From positions 11,720,779 through 11,784,778 of the forward strand of contig OY986971.1 of NCBI GenBank assembly GCA_963920575.1: DNA of 64,000 bases, given 5' to 3'. Each line of letters begins with the position of its first letter. Positions within the stretch are counted from its first letter, which is position 1. The notes beneath the pieces are model-generated. The model ran no database searches and was not told the origin of the DNA. It saw only the letters and a program-made list of their open reading frames with translations. Made by a program: the position numbers and the translations under genes. The DNA is from Narthecium ossifragum. Lineage: Eukaryota > Streptophyta > Magnoliopsida > Dioscoreales > Nartheciaceae. Of the stretch, positions 35,210-45,894 are shown one piece after another.

Positions 35210-36874
35210 TGATGTGCTGTCGCAGGCACTCAAAAATAAAACCAATACTCTTTAAGATAAATGTAGTAGTGCGAGTACGAGTCGATCCCATGAAGAGTGT
35301 TTAGCCTAGTTTTGTGCTAAGTGAACAAAGATAGGGGGGTTTTGAATATGAGGAAAAACAATAAATAAATAATCTAAAACGAAGAAACAAGTTGAATCAA
35401 GAGAACAAACCTTGGTCTGAGTCAACATCCACCATCGGAATCCAACAACTGATCATAGATGCAAGTATCAATCAATTCATACCATGAATATTCACCGTCC
35501 GAATCAAATTCGAACCTCTCCTCGATCATAGTTAATTAGAAACAAGCGATCTAATCAACCCTAACTACTAGACAACCTAAGACAAGCGCTGTAGATTTAA
35601 TCTAGTAGCAGCGTTAAGAATAGGGAGATCGATGAAGCTAAACAACACAAGCACAAGCGGTTGCATTTAATCTAGTTGAATATTCTTCCTAAGATCTAAC
35701 AAGATCTGATCAGCAGTAAATTATTAGACCCTAGTTGCTTCGCAGATTAGAGGGATCAAACAATTCCGAATTTGATATCCAATCTAGCAGTAGATCGCAA
35801 TGAATAATAGACTAGTAGCGCTCCTAGCAATTAGACAAGACAATCATGAAGATAAACACAGAAGAACATTCAATACTCATCTATAAACTGAACAATAAAA
35901 ATAAATTAGATCTCACAGTTTCATTGATTCCGAGGTTTCAGTCTCCTCGACCAACGATCAAGATTTAGCCACGCAGGGCCATCGAGAACAATCCTCAAAA
36001 GATTCCAATAAACAAGATAAAACCTAGAAAAAATATAAAGGAGGAGAAAGAGCAGCCAAAAGTGTCCAAGAATCCCCCCTCAAACCCTAGACAGAGTCCT
36101 ATTTATAGCCCCAAAGTCTCTCCATCAACGGATTTGATCTAAACCGTTGATTTAATTCACTGGGAACGTCCGATCGATCCTTCTCGGGATGCTGGATCGA
36201 TCAGTCTCATTAAACTCTTCAACTTCTATTTACGCCCGAATCCGATCGATCGAACTATATGCGCTGGATCGATCGGATGCGTAAAAATCCACCTTCTCTG
36301 GCTATTTTTGAGTCCGATCGATCCAACTTTAGGTGTCCGATCGATTTGTCTCATAAAAATCTGCAATTTTTGACATTTTCCGAGTCCGATCGATCCAACT
36401 CTATGAGTCGGATCGATCTGGCTCAGTAGGAGGGATGGTCCGATCGATCGGACCATGTTCAGCCAAAAAATACATGTTCTGTCACGATTCTGCATAGTCC
36501 GATCGATCGGACCATGGGTGTCGGATCGCTCGGACTGTTCAGCTTATTACTGTTCTGCCATCCAGACTGCGCCATCGGTACTAAAATTGCCGTAACTTCC
36601 TCTAGGAAACTTGGAATCACGAACCGTAAAATTCTCCAGAATCTAGACTTCAAGAACTTTCCAACAATATATGGCACATCATCTGGTTCTTCATGAGCTG
36701 GTACAGATTAATCTTTAAATTTGATCCATGCACTCTTTTCAGCTTCTTTTCGACTTAAGGACTTCAATTGCATCCTAAATCAAAATATAAGAATAATGAG
36801 TGTATTTAGGAACTAAATAAGCATAGGAGACTAAGTATTAAGGGATAAAAATATAACATTATGCATTCTCATCA
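35210..36874 (-). mobile_element. Solo LTR of TGATG...CATCA type, reverse orientation
   Basis: It is the sister of 14961-16687, 1665 bp. It is flanked by a perfect duplication GCTAA (35205-35209 and 36875-36879). The TATA box is at 36100-36107 (minus). Confidence 0.93.
36165..36540. repeat. Tandem paired-palindrome array (CCGATCGATCGG type)
   Basis: At least ten palindromes in pairs about 23 bp apart, collinear with 15915-16340 but with many substitutions inside or next to the palindromes. Confidence 0.85.
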
Positions 36875-37120
36875 GCTAACAACCCAAGCTATTGTCCCAA
36901 TCGGTGGCTACTCCCAAAGCCATACCTAACTCTTGTCCCAAGCCAACACGGCCACATAAGGACGAGTCACGAAAGAGAAACCCAAAGCCACAAAGAAACT
37001 GGAAGTCGCGAGAAGCTCCACAAGATGAAGGCTGAAGTTGAAAGTCGAAGCTGATGGCTCCGAAACTGGCTGTTGCTGAAGCTTCTCTCTCCTCAGTAGT
37101 GCGTGAACCGTTGGGCAGAC

Positions 37121-37347
37121 CTGTCGCGCCCCAACCCGCGAAAACCCAACCGTGCTGGTCGACGCGAACCGAAACCTAACAAACTGCGGAAAAGCCGAAG
37201 TGTTTAATATATAAAACCTCGAAGAGGGAAGGATTCAAAAACACCATGTATATACTCCCGTAGGAGGCTAACTATAATATACTAGTTTGTGAGGTTCCGG
37301 TTAACGTCGCCGGCCCCGGTTAGGCTTTCGCAGGTCGGGGCGCGACA
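37121..37347. mobile_element. 227-bp palindromic element built from two inverted LTR 3' ends
   Basis: The left end TGTCGCGCCCCAACCCGCG and the inverted right end TGTCGCGCCCCGACCTGCG match over about 60 bp with few mismatches. Both are versions of the U5 end of the chromovirus-type LTR (compare 12235-12300). The left arm continues with LTR sequence to about 37285. It is flanked by a perfect 5-bp duplication AGACC (37116-37120 and 37348-37352), and the host gag is continuous on both sides. An ordinary solo LTR would have one U3 and one U5 end; this has two U5 ends. Confidence 0.85.
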
Positions 37348-38104
37348 AGACCGGTCGCTGCATCGTCTCCAGCAAGCCTATACCTGGAATCTGAACTCCA
37401 CGTCAGCCCTAGGCACATGCCCCAACTGAGGCATCAACCCACTGCTCAGGCCAATGATGTACTTTACACCTGGCTACTCTACTGTAAGCGCCAGCGCCCC
37501 TCACAACAAGCACTATCGGTGGAAAGGCTCCCGATAGCTAGCACTCGAGCACCCGGTGGGATCCCCCCTCAGTATGGCGGTCCAGGCTACCTCTCAAAGG
37601 ACCGGCATGACGAGACCGCTGAAACATTTGAACCCTGCCAATGGCTACCCCGACGTTCCCCGAAATCTGGAATAACCCTGGAACTCACCACGACCACCGA
37701 CCAACTGCCCGGTGTCAACCCTTAAGTCATTTGTCTCAGTATCCGGAGTACAGTCCAGGGTGCTGATGAGTGCATGAAAGTGCACTCTGAACAGTCTTAT
37801 GACCATCTCAATTGCTGGATTGTTACTCTTAATCAACCTCTTTAGTACTATTTTTATATTTATATGTTGCTTCACATAGTTGTTTGGAAAATACAGGAAA
37901 TTAGAGCTAAAAGAGGCTGAAACGATTACATGGGTCAACTTGGAAGATTAAACTGTACCTTCTTGTGAAGAATTAGATGATGTACCATACACTATTTGAA
38001 AGCTCTGGAAGTGTACTTTCTAGAGAATTTTACGGTTCATGATTCCGAGTTATCTATAAGAAGTTACAGTATTTTTAGTACCGAGGGCGTAGTGCCGGAT
38101 ATGC

Positions 38105-38490
38105 AGGAAAGAAGATCGATCTTCTTCCTCTATGAAGATCGATCTTTCATATGACAGAGCACTATGTTTCAAAGGATCAATCTCTTCCTTTATGAACATT
38201 GATCTTTCATGTAGCCAGAGATGACAGAGAGCCATGTTTAAATTGATCGATAATCTTCCTCTATGAAGATCGATCATTTATTCACTAGAAGATGACAGAG
38301 AGCTATGTTTACTCGGATTGATCTTTTCCCTTAAGAAGATCAATCACCTTCGTAGTTGAGAAAATTGAGAAAATCGACGATGCAAATGATCGGTCTTCTC
38401 CTTTAAGAAGATCGATCTTCCTCGGGTGCAGCCAGTTCTACGGGATGAAATGAACGATCTTCATCCCTAGAAGATCGATCTTTATAGGGT
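38105..38490. repeat. Tandem paired-palindrome array (GAAGATCGATCTTC type)
   Basis: Sites such as GAAGATCGATCTTC recur in pairs about 23 bp apart ('cttcctctatgaagatcgat'), the pair repeating about every 65-80 bp with 'gatgacagagagc' spacers. Confidence 0.8.
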
Positions 38491-38544
38491 GGCTTAGTAA
38501 AATAAAGGGCCAAGATCAAATCCGAGTGGGAATCTTTTGGAGGC

Positions 38545-38552
38545 TATAAATA
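38545..38552 (+). promoter_or_regulatory. LTR TATA box
   Basis: TATAAATA in GAGGCTATAAATAGAC; the same core is kept in the two TGATG solo LTRs. Confidence 0.65.
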
Positions 38553-38705
38553 GACAAGGTTTGGGCTTTGTCCCGTGAAACATTTGCTACACGTTGCCTG
38601 TAGCGACAACCGGTATCGTGTATTCTTAGGTTCTGGTAGGACGGAGTTAGGACTACAACAAGAAGAACCAAACATAGAAAGAGATGAGTGACAAATTCCA
38701 TCAGG

Positions 38706-39733
38706 GTATTCTAAGGGATAAGTTTACGATGATGGAAGAGGACCATTGTCTATATATGAAACATTCGAAGAACGGTTTTTTTAATTCTATCCTTATATGT
38801 TGATGGCATTTTACTGGCTGGGATTGACAAGGAATTGATTGATAACACTAAGAAGTGGTTATCATCAAATTTCGAGATGAAAGACATGAGTGAAGCTAGC
38901 TTTGTGCTAGGTGTGAAGGTTCTAAAGGATCGCGCTAGAAGGCTCTTGGGTTTATCCCAAGAAACTTACATAAAAAAGATGTTAGAGCATTTTCACATGC
39001 ACAACTGCAAGCCAATGGACACACCAGTTGAAAGAAACTGGAGCCTAAGTATAGACATGTGTCCTTAGACTCCAGAAGAAAAATAGAAAATGTCTATTGT
39101 ATCTTATTCTAGTGCTATCGGTAGTTTGATGTATGCAATGATGTGCACACGTCCCGACATATGCTATGTTGTTGGGCTGGTAAGCAGATTTCAGTCAAAT
39201 CTAGGACCTAAGCATTGGAAAGCAGTCAAGAGAATTTCGCGGTATCTAAAAGGAACATCAGATTTAGTGTTGTGTTACCAAGGAAAGGATTTGCGCTTAG
39301 TTGGTTATACTAATGCAGATTGGAGTGGTGACATAGATGGGCGCAAATCAACTTCAGGATATGCATTCTTGTTGAATGGTTGCGTAATATCTTGGAGTAG
39401 CAAGAAACAATCCTGTATGGCCTTGTCTACCATGGAGGTAGAATACATAGCATGTTCCTCAAATATTTCAAAATTGTCAAATCATCATCAGAACTAGTGA
39501 CAATTTTCTCTGCTAGCATGGTTGCATTGGCCTATGCTAAGGATCCTAAGTATCATGGAAAAACCAGACATATACAAATTAGATATCATTATGTCAGGGA
39601 CATGATTACACAAAAGGAGGTGATCCTGAAACACATTTCTACAAAAAAGATGGTTGCTGATTCTTTTACCAAGCCAATAGCTAGAGATTCATTTTTTGGA
39701 CATGTAAAATCTCTAGGTTTATGTAGAATGTGA
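38706..39733 (+). pseudogene. Ty1/copia RT C-terminal part and RNase H
   Basis: The RT part has 'ILICYVDGILLAGIDKELID' (catalytic Y-V-D-D changed to Y-V-D-G) and 'GLSQETYIKKMLEHFHMHNC'. 'YSSAIGSLMYAMMCTRPDIC' and the RNase H part 'NADWSGDIDGRKSTSGYAF' and 'SWSSKKQSCMALSTMEVEY' follow, then 'YHGKTRHIQIRYHYVRDMI' and 'MVADSFTKPIARDSF'. Stops lie near 39066 and 39085. A deletion/frameshift near 39460-39495 removes the RNase H stretch that normally reads like E-A-V-W-L. Capsid, protease and integrase are absent. Confidence 0.92.
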
Positions 39734-40885
39734 ATGTTATCTGATCTAGTCCAATGGTTCACTTGTTTTACCGTACAATTAATTTGAATGAAATTTCTTT
39801 TTTGCCTTGTGTTGGTAAAATTCATTCAAATTATTTTGGTATTTTACTGTAAGTGAAAGCTAGTATAGTTTAATGTTGTATGTTGATAGACAATGATTGG
39901 TTCACTCACACGAACAATCACTTCTGGCGCTTAGAGAGTGAGCAGAAATGAGACGATTTGAACTAATTGCTTTAAAAGTGACTTTAGGCGCAGTGGGAGC
40001 AAATTTAGTTTAAATTTAAGTTGCCTTGGTTAAAACCAAGATGAGATTCTAATAGAATCAACATGGATAGTATCCCACTATCCATGAGTCTATCAATTGA
40101 AGCCAAGCGTGAAATTTTGATCTGGCGCTGTAAATAGTGAGCATATAGAAATTTCAAGTTTGGAGCCTGAGTTGGTTTGGCGACAAGACTCAAACTTGTA
40201 TGGTGTTTATACTTAAGAACAGTAAAGACATACACTCTTTATCTTAGTAAACATAAGAGAAGCTCCACTGTAACATGCATTTCATACTGCATGTGCTTGC
40301 CGACGTATCAAGAAGTATGGAATGGTTCCCTGCTGCGATACTATGTGAGTCATGGAAATCTTAATTTAGATCTCAAATGTTACCCTTTGCAACTTTTGAC
40401 TATGTCATAAAGTGAAAGGATTAATGTTTGCTATTTTAGCTATGATCATAAGTCCATTTGATCTAAAGGAGTACTACTGGGAAAGCGAATTAATTCTGAT
40501 CCTAATGATATGAGGGCAAAAGAAAGAGCAAATTTCATTTTACACATGTTACTTATATTCTGCGGCCGGACAATAATGTCACTTGAAAATGTAGGACATG
40601 ATTGTGAATATTTGTAATAAGAGAGTAACGAGTATTGGACTTCTGAGCGATCGAGTCATACTTGGTTATGTGTAGCTAAAAATGCTTGGGATACTAAAGT
40701 ACACGTTTCAATTAATTTTTCCTTTATCTCTATGGTGCATGTCTCCTTTATGACCTTAACCGGTTTCTATATTGGAGCTCCCAATATTTGTGTGCTTTCA
40801 GGTCACATGGCCCATTTTTCCCTATATGAATGGATTCTTGAAAAATCCAAGTTATGTCTGCACTACTGGAAAGATCCAGGTCATC
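39734..40885 (+). other. Copia 3' untranslated region, no gene
   Basis: AT-rich sequence between the pol stop and the polypurine tract, with only short unrelated frames. 'gcgcagtgggagc' near 39988 resembles a second, internal purine tract. Confidence 0.6.
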
Positions 40886-41248
40886 ATTGGCGAGCGGGAG
40901 ATGTTGGTTTGTAACTAGTCACCTATGCTGGCTAGACCCACTTGCTAAGCCCATGATCTTCTCATTGAATAGTTTAGATACAGTTATCTAAACCGCTGAT
41001 TCATACGGTTGCTAATATTAGAAACTGAAAGGAAGAGAAGGTCTGGGATAGAGAGAAAACTAGTCTCTGTGTGAAGAGGGGATCAGTGGGAGAAAGAATT
41101 GAGAAGAGGAGTTCAAGAAGAAGAAGAAGGAATTTGGGCTGTGGACAGAGGATCATTTTCTTGTAACAAGATCACTTGAATCACGTCAAACAGATCTGAA
41201 GATCATAGGCTAACGAGTAAGTTCTCGTCATTGCTTTGTATTCATACA
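40886..41248 (+). mobile_element. Copia polypurine tract and LTR (plus orientation)
   Basis: The tract GGCGAGCGGGAGA directly precedes TGTTGGTTTGTAAC. The LTR runs 40902-41248 and ends TTCATACA. It is in the right place and orientation to be the 3' LTR of the copia pol at 38706. Confidence 0.82.
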
Positions 41249-41427
41249 TCAATTTCTACATAAATTTTTACCTTTACCTCGTTTGCGTTTAAATCCTGAG
41301 GTTTTTCGCGATGAGGATTCAGTCATAAAAGCTTCATCAATAGGTTTCTCAGCAAGAAGACGATCTTCTTCTAACTCGACATGACATGCAACATCATCAA
41401 AAGTCTTGATGTTGTCATTATGAGTAG
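41249..41427 (-). pseudogene. gag: Copia gag fragment
   Basis: On the minus strand it encodes 'NDNIKTFDDVACHVELEEDR' and then 'LLAEKPIDEAFMTESS', 'GFKRKRGKGKNLCRNC', the region before and at the start of the copia CCHC knuckle. It runs straight into the U5 end of the LTR at 41248. Confidence 0.82.
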
Positions 41428-41429
41428 GA

Positions 41430-41550
41430 AGAAGATCGTCTTCTTGCTGAGAAACCTATTGATGAAGCTTTTATGACTGAATCCTCATCGTGAAAGGCCT
41501 CAGGCTTTAAACGTAAACGAGGTAAAGGTAAAAATTTATGTAGAAATTGT
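41430..41550 (+). pseudogene. gag: Inverted copy of the copia gag fragment
   Basis: It encodes 'EEDRLLAEKPIDEAFMTESS', a stop, and 'FKRKRGKGKNLCRNC', joined to the U5 end of the minus-strand LTR at the same gag position as in the left arm. Confidence 0.82.
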
Positions 41551-41915
41551 TGTATGAATACAAAGCAATGACGAGAACTTACTTGTTAGCCTACGATCTC
41601 CGGATATATTCTACGTGATTCATGTGATCTTGTTACAAGAACAATGATCGTCTGTCTACAACCTTAATTCCTTCTTCTTCTTCTTGAACTCCTATTTTCA
41701 GTTCTTTCTCCCACTGATCCCCTCTTCACATAGAGACTAGTTTTCTATCTATCCCAGACCTTCTCTTCCTTTCGGTTTCTAATATTAGCAACCGTATGAA
41801 TAAGAGGTTTAGATAACTGTATCTAAACTATTCAATGAGAAGATCATGGGCTTATCAAGTGGGTCTAGCCATCATAGGTGACTTGTCACAAACCAACATC
41901 TCCCACTCGCCAATG
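41551..41915 (-). mobile_element. Copia LTR and polypurine tract (minus orientation)
   Basis: The LTR is 41551-41898 (TGTTGGTTTGTGAC to TTCATACA on the minus strand), preceded on that strand by GGCGAGTGGGAGA. It is clearly homologous to 40902-41248, with substitutions and small indels. Confidence 0.82.
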
Positions 41916-41968
41916 ATGAGCCGGATCCTTCCAGTAGTGTGGACAGAACTTGGATTTTTCATGTAGAA

Positions 41969-42522
41969 GAATAAGTCACTTTGTGCATGAAATTTCACCT
42001 TAAAGGTTATTGATCCTTTCTTTTGTTTTCTTTTCTCAATTTTAGTGATGATACGTAGATTTTTCACACAATTTAATTCTTAGATAGGTTCGCCAAGATA
42101 CTCTCTCTAGAGCGAAAACTTCGGGAAATGAGGTCGCCATTCACAGATCCGAAAAATTGAAACCACTGTTAATTCTGTGCATACCTCAGGAGTAATGTTT
42201 CTTCTCAATATTATATATTCTCTTTCTTTTTCACTAAAGAAAATATGTTCTTTATGTTTTTCATTTTGTAAAGAATAAGAAACTTTATTTCTTTCTGTCG
42301 TAAATTTTTTATTGTACATTTATGTAACTCTTATTTATAGTCATCAGAGCCCAAACAATATCGTCAAACTGACAAATTTAATTTCATCAACTCTGCCATC
42401 AGCCCCTAGCACTTGATCTTGTGAAGTTCATTCCGAACTGACCTGATCACAAGGTTGGTCATGCATTTACAGAAGACAATATTGCAAGCCCATTTACAAG
42501 CATCAACATCGTTCTCGAGATC
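41969..42522. other. No supported gene
   Basis: AT-rich sequence left of the LINE. 'aaatttca' sequence near 41987 loosely resembles the copia 3' region (40528) in reverse, so part may be copia-derived. Confidence 0.4.
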
Positions 42523-42536
42523 GTAATCAACTTTTC
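42523..42536. repeat. Left target-site duplication of the LINE
   Basis: GTAATCAACTTTTC, identical to 51517-51530. Confidence 0.93.
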
Positions 42537-42619
42537 TTTTTCTTTTTTTCTTTTCTTTGATGAGTTGAGCTCGAGAGCTATAGATTATTTACAGCAAAAT
42601 TGCCAAGGCCCTAGTCCCT

Positions 42620-45600
42620 GTCCTGCTGCCAATGAAAACTGGTGCAATTAACTCTGCACCACTAGGCAACTTTGTCAGCCATGACATTAGTACATCAAGG
42701 AACAACTAAAACTATGATATTATCAAAACCGAGCATCAGTTTCCAAATCCCCTTTACGAGAGGCTCCAATTCCCTTGGCCAGAACTTTGTACCATTTATC
42801 ACCTCTACCACATCAGCCGCATCAGATTCAATCATGATTTTACTTCATTGTCGTTCTTTCGCCCAAACCAGAGCATTCCTAATTGCGATGGCCTCAGCTT
42901 CAAAAACCTGCTTTGCCTCAGCTACTTCACCCTTAGCCCAGCTGTACCTGCCTCTTCCATCAACTTCCACTACTGGAATAGTTGCATCCCTCGTTGTTAA
43001 ACTGCATGATGCATCCACCCTATACAGCCAAACATCATCATCTCTAACAACCTGGCTCTTCTTGCTCGCTTTCCTGACACAGAGAAGGTACTCCTCTACT
43101 AATCTTTTAGCTCTGCGCGCCAATACTTGTGCTGGTTCCCCTCCCTCCTTGAAGAGCCTCTGATTGCGATCATTCCAGAGGGTCCATAGGCCATAGCCTA
43201 GATAAGCTTTCAACTTTAAAATTCCTGGTTGACTAGAAGATCGGGACAGAGCTCCTATTAGCTCATTTGGCCCCCATAGACAGCTGCCTACTCCCAACTC
43301 TAGCAAAAGTAGATCTATCACCTGCCTTGTATATGAACACTCAAACAGGAAGTGCTCGATTGTCTCAGCATTTGCTCCACATTTAGGACAGCTTCCATCA
43401 TCTGCAAAACAGAATCTCCACAGTTTCTCGCGCACTGGCAGCCGGCCTTTGAGTGCCTTCCACAGGAATTGTTTGACTCGTGGGCCAGTGGGGAGTCTCC
43501 ACAGATTCTTCCAATTCATCTCTTCACAACAACTCCAACTTGCCTTATACCTTTGGGCAAGCAGCATATAAGCAGAAGACACAATAACCTTGCCTGCTCC
43601 ATTATACTCCCATCTAGCCTTATCAACTTGATTTCTTTGAATCGGCAGTGCCAAGATAGCTTGTACACTCTCTTCGTGGAACAGTTCTTTCAACAGCTCC
43701 CAGTTCCACCCATGTCGATTCATCAACTCACCAACGGTCAATGTCTCTAGTAGCTCTCCCCTGCACATAGTTGGTTTCATGGCTAGTGCCCCATCAAGCA
43801 CCCACTGATCTTGCATGACCCTGATTTTGTTGTTCTGCCCTGGCATCCACTTGAGCCCCAATCCCAAGTCCTCTACTGCTTTACACACTATCCTCCAATG
43901 AGCAGAAACCTTATTCTTCCTAACCACCGGGAGAGTTTCTTTCCATTGATACTTGGCAGTTGCAACTCTTTTCCAAATAGTTTCTTCCTCTCCTAAGAAT
44001 GTCACAGCCCTCTTCATCTTCAATGCCCTCTGCCACAATGAGAAATCTTTCAACCCTAGTCCTCCCAACTCTTTAGGCTTACATACATCATCCCATGCCA
44101 CTGTGTTAATGCCCGAGCATTTGCCCTGCCATAAAAAAGATCTACAAATTTGCTCCATTTGGCGAATAACCTTGCAAGGGATGTTAGCTGTGAACATAGC
44201 ATAAACAGGTATACTCTGAAGCACCGACTTCAAAAGGATCACCCTCCCAGCCTCAGAGATCCTCTTTCCTTGCCAAGCCATCACCTTACTAGCCATCTTT
44301 ACCACCAACGGTGCAAAATCCCTAGCCTTAAGCTTCTTCTCGCTGATAGGTGCACCCAAATACTTCCAACTACTCTTAGCCTCACCAACTTTTAATATCC
44401 CCCCTATAGCAATTCTCCTCATCTTCTTAACAACCTGTGAGAATCTTAAACTGGACTTAGTTGGGTTCATCTCAAGCCCACTAAGCAACTTAAACTGGGT
44501 AAGCTTAAGCCTCAACAATCTGGCTTCCGAACAGGTAGCCCGTGTAACTATCATGCAATCATCGGCATAAAGAAGGTGAGATATCCTTACTTCTGTTTTT
44601 TTGAAATGCAGACCTTCCAAACATGAACCAGGGGAGTCTAAAATCCTTGAAAGGACTTCTTGCACAAGAACATGGGATAGGGGATCTCCTTGTCTAATAC
44701 CACATTTCGGTTTAACTCGTCCATGAATTCCTACATTAACTATGAAAGAAAACCTTGAACCTCTCACGCACAACATCACCCAGTTAATCCATTTTGGAGG
44801 CAAGCCCATCCTCCTCATAATTTCCTCTAAAACGTTCCAATTAACCTTATCGTAGGCTGACATAAGGTCATCCTTAAGCACCATTAAGCTGCTAGATTTA
44901 GGGGCAATAGCCATTGAATGGAGTATCTCTTGGGCAGCATCAACACTGTCAAGAAAGCTCCTCCCTTCAATAAACGCCGATTGCTCTAATCCAACAAGCT
45001 CCTCTAGGACACATTTCAGTCTACTCGCAATAATTGAGGTTATAACCTTGTATCCCACATTGCATAAACTGATTGGCCTAAATTCTTTGACTCTTCTCGG
45101 GAACTTACATTTTGGCACAAAGGAGATCAAGGTTTCATTCCATACCGGTGGAAGCTTAGAATGCTGAAAGAAATCCACAACTAATTGACTGAAATCCTCC
45201 CCTACAATGTGGCAGATTGCTGGATCCCATCAGATCCAAGGCATTTATTCCTTCCAAGATTGAACACAACATTTTTTATTTCATCCTTAGAAACCTCTGT
45301 AGTCAACCAGTCTTTCCATATATCACCAATAGATGGCAGATCTGGCAGAAGGAAGCTCAGGCAATTACCATCATCACCCCACACTTTCTCATAATGTTGC
45401 TGCATAGCCATCCCAATACCTTTCTGACCATTAGCAATCTCGCCAGTGTCAGTCACCAGCTCCTTGATTCTTGACTTATGAGCTCGGGACTTTACAAGCT
45501 GATGGAAAAAGTTAGTATTCCTATCCCCAACCAAAATCCATTCTCTACGATTCCTCTGTGCAGCCCGTGCCTCCTGTCGCAGCATAAGCTGTTCCCACTC

Positions 45601-45669
45601 ACCTTCCAGCCGGCGTAGGAAAACATCGTCCTCCTCAGATAAACCCCCCACCTCTTCGAATTTATACAT
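42620..45669 (-). pseudogene. LINE ORF2: reverse transcriptase and RNase H
   Basis: The main open frame (45178-42845, 777 codons) has RT motifs 'FRPISLCNVGYKVITSIIAS', 'EQSAFIEGRSFLDSV', 'KCGIRQGDPLSHVLV' and an intact catalytic 'LLYADDCMIV'. A zf-RVT-like domain ('WKALKGRLPVREKLWRFCFA', 'CPKCGANAETIEHFLFEC') and the start of RNase H ('YRVDASCSLTT', 'EAEAIAIRNALVWAKER') follow. RNase H continues after a TGA at 42842-42844. A one-base shift near 45226 separates the upstream linker frame (45669-45202). The protein would nick and prime at the target and copy LINE RNA in the nucleus. Confidence 0.92.
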
Positions 45670-45894
45670 ATTCCCAAGATATTCCTCTATCCTCTTCCCA
45701 GTTCCAAATAAATCAGTTGCTCTGTTTCACTTATCCCAGCCTTTGACTACCCTCTTGATGGCTTTAATTCTGGTAGGAAAGCAGCATTGTTTGGATCCCC
45801 GACATGGGAAACTCCAAGCTCTGCTCAGCGCCACTGTAAATTCTGGCCTCGCAAGTCAGCTATGCTCCAATCTAAAAGTGTCAGGCGCTTCCAG

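Larger units (their letters stand above)
34789..37763 (-). pseudogene. gag: Reverse-strand chromovirus-type gag remnant with two insertions
   Basis: The minus-strand sequence from 37763 down to 34840 follows the same order as gag at 58620-58870 and 27560-28450, with many stops and frameshifts. Protease, RT and integrase are missing, since the gag runs almost directly into the pre-LTR tract at 34789-34830. The gag is split by a solo LTR (35210-36874) and by a palindromic element (37121-37347), and is truncated at 37764 by another LTR. Confidence 0.75.
37764..38703 (+). mobile_element. TGATGAG-type LTR or LTR fragment
   Basis: It starts TGATGAGTGCATGAAAGTGC. It shares blocks with the solo LTRs at 14961 and 35210 ('gagaattttacggtt' near 38025, 'tgattccgagtt' near 38040) and has a TATA box. 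A possible end is CCATCA at 38703, but flanks GGTGC and GGGTA do not match, so the element is truncated or rearranged at one side. Confidence 0.65.
40838..41968. repeat. Large inverted repeat, arms about 535 bp, loop about 58 bp
   Basis: Left arm 40838-41371 and right arm 41430-41968 are reverse complements, with scattered substitutions and small indels. Each arm holds, from the outside in: copia 3' sequence, PPT, a 347/348-bp LTR and about 120 bp of copia gag joined to the U5 end of the LTR. The loop is gag sequence continuous with the left arm. Confidence 0.9.

Noticed and set aside
37764..38703. Complete solo LTR with target duplication
   Set aside because: Flanks GGTGC and GGGTA do not match, so only an LTR or fragment is claimed.
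42672..44395. Several plus-strand frames of 60-160 codons
   Set aside because: They are antisense shadows of the LINE reverse transcriptase, which has family motifs on the minus strand.
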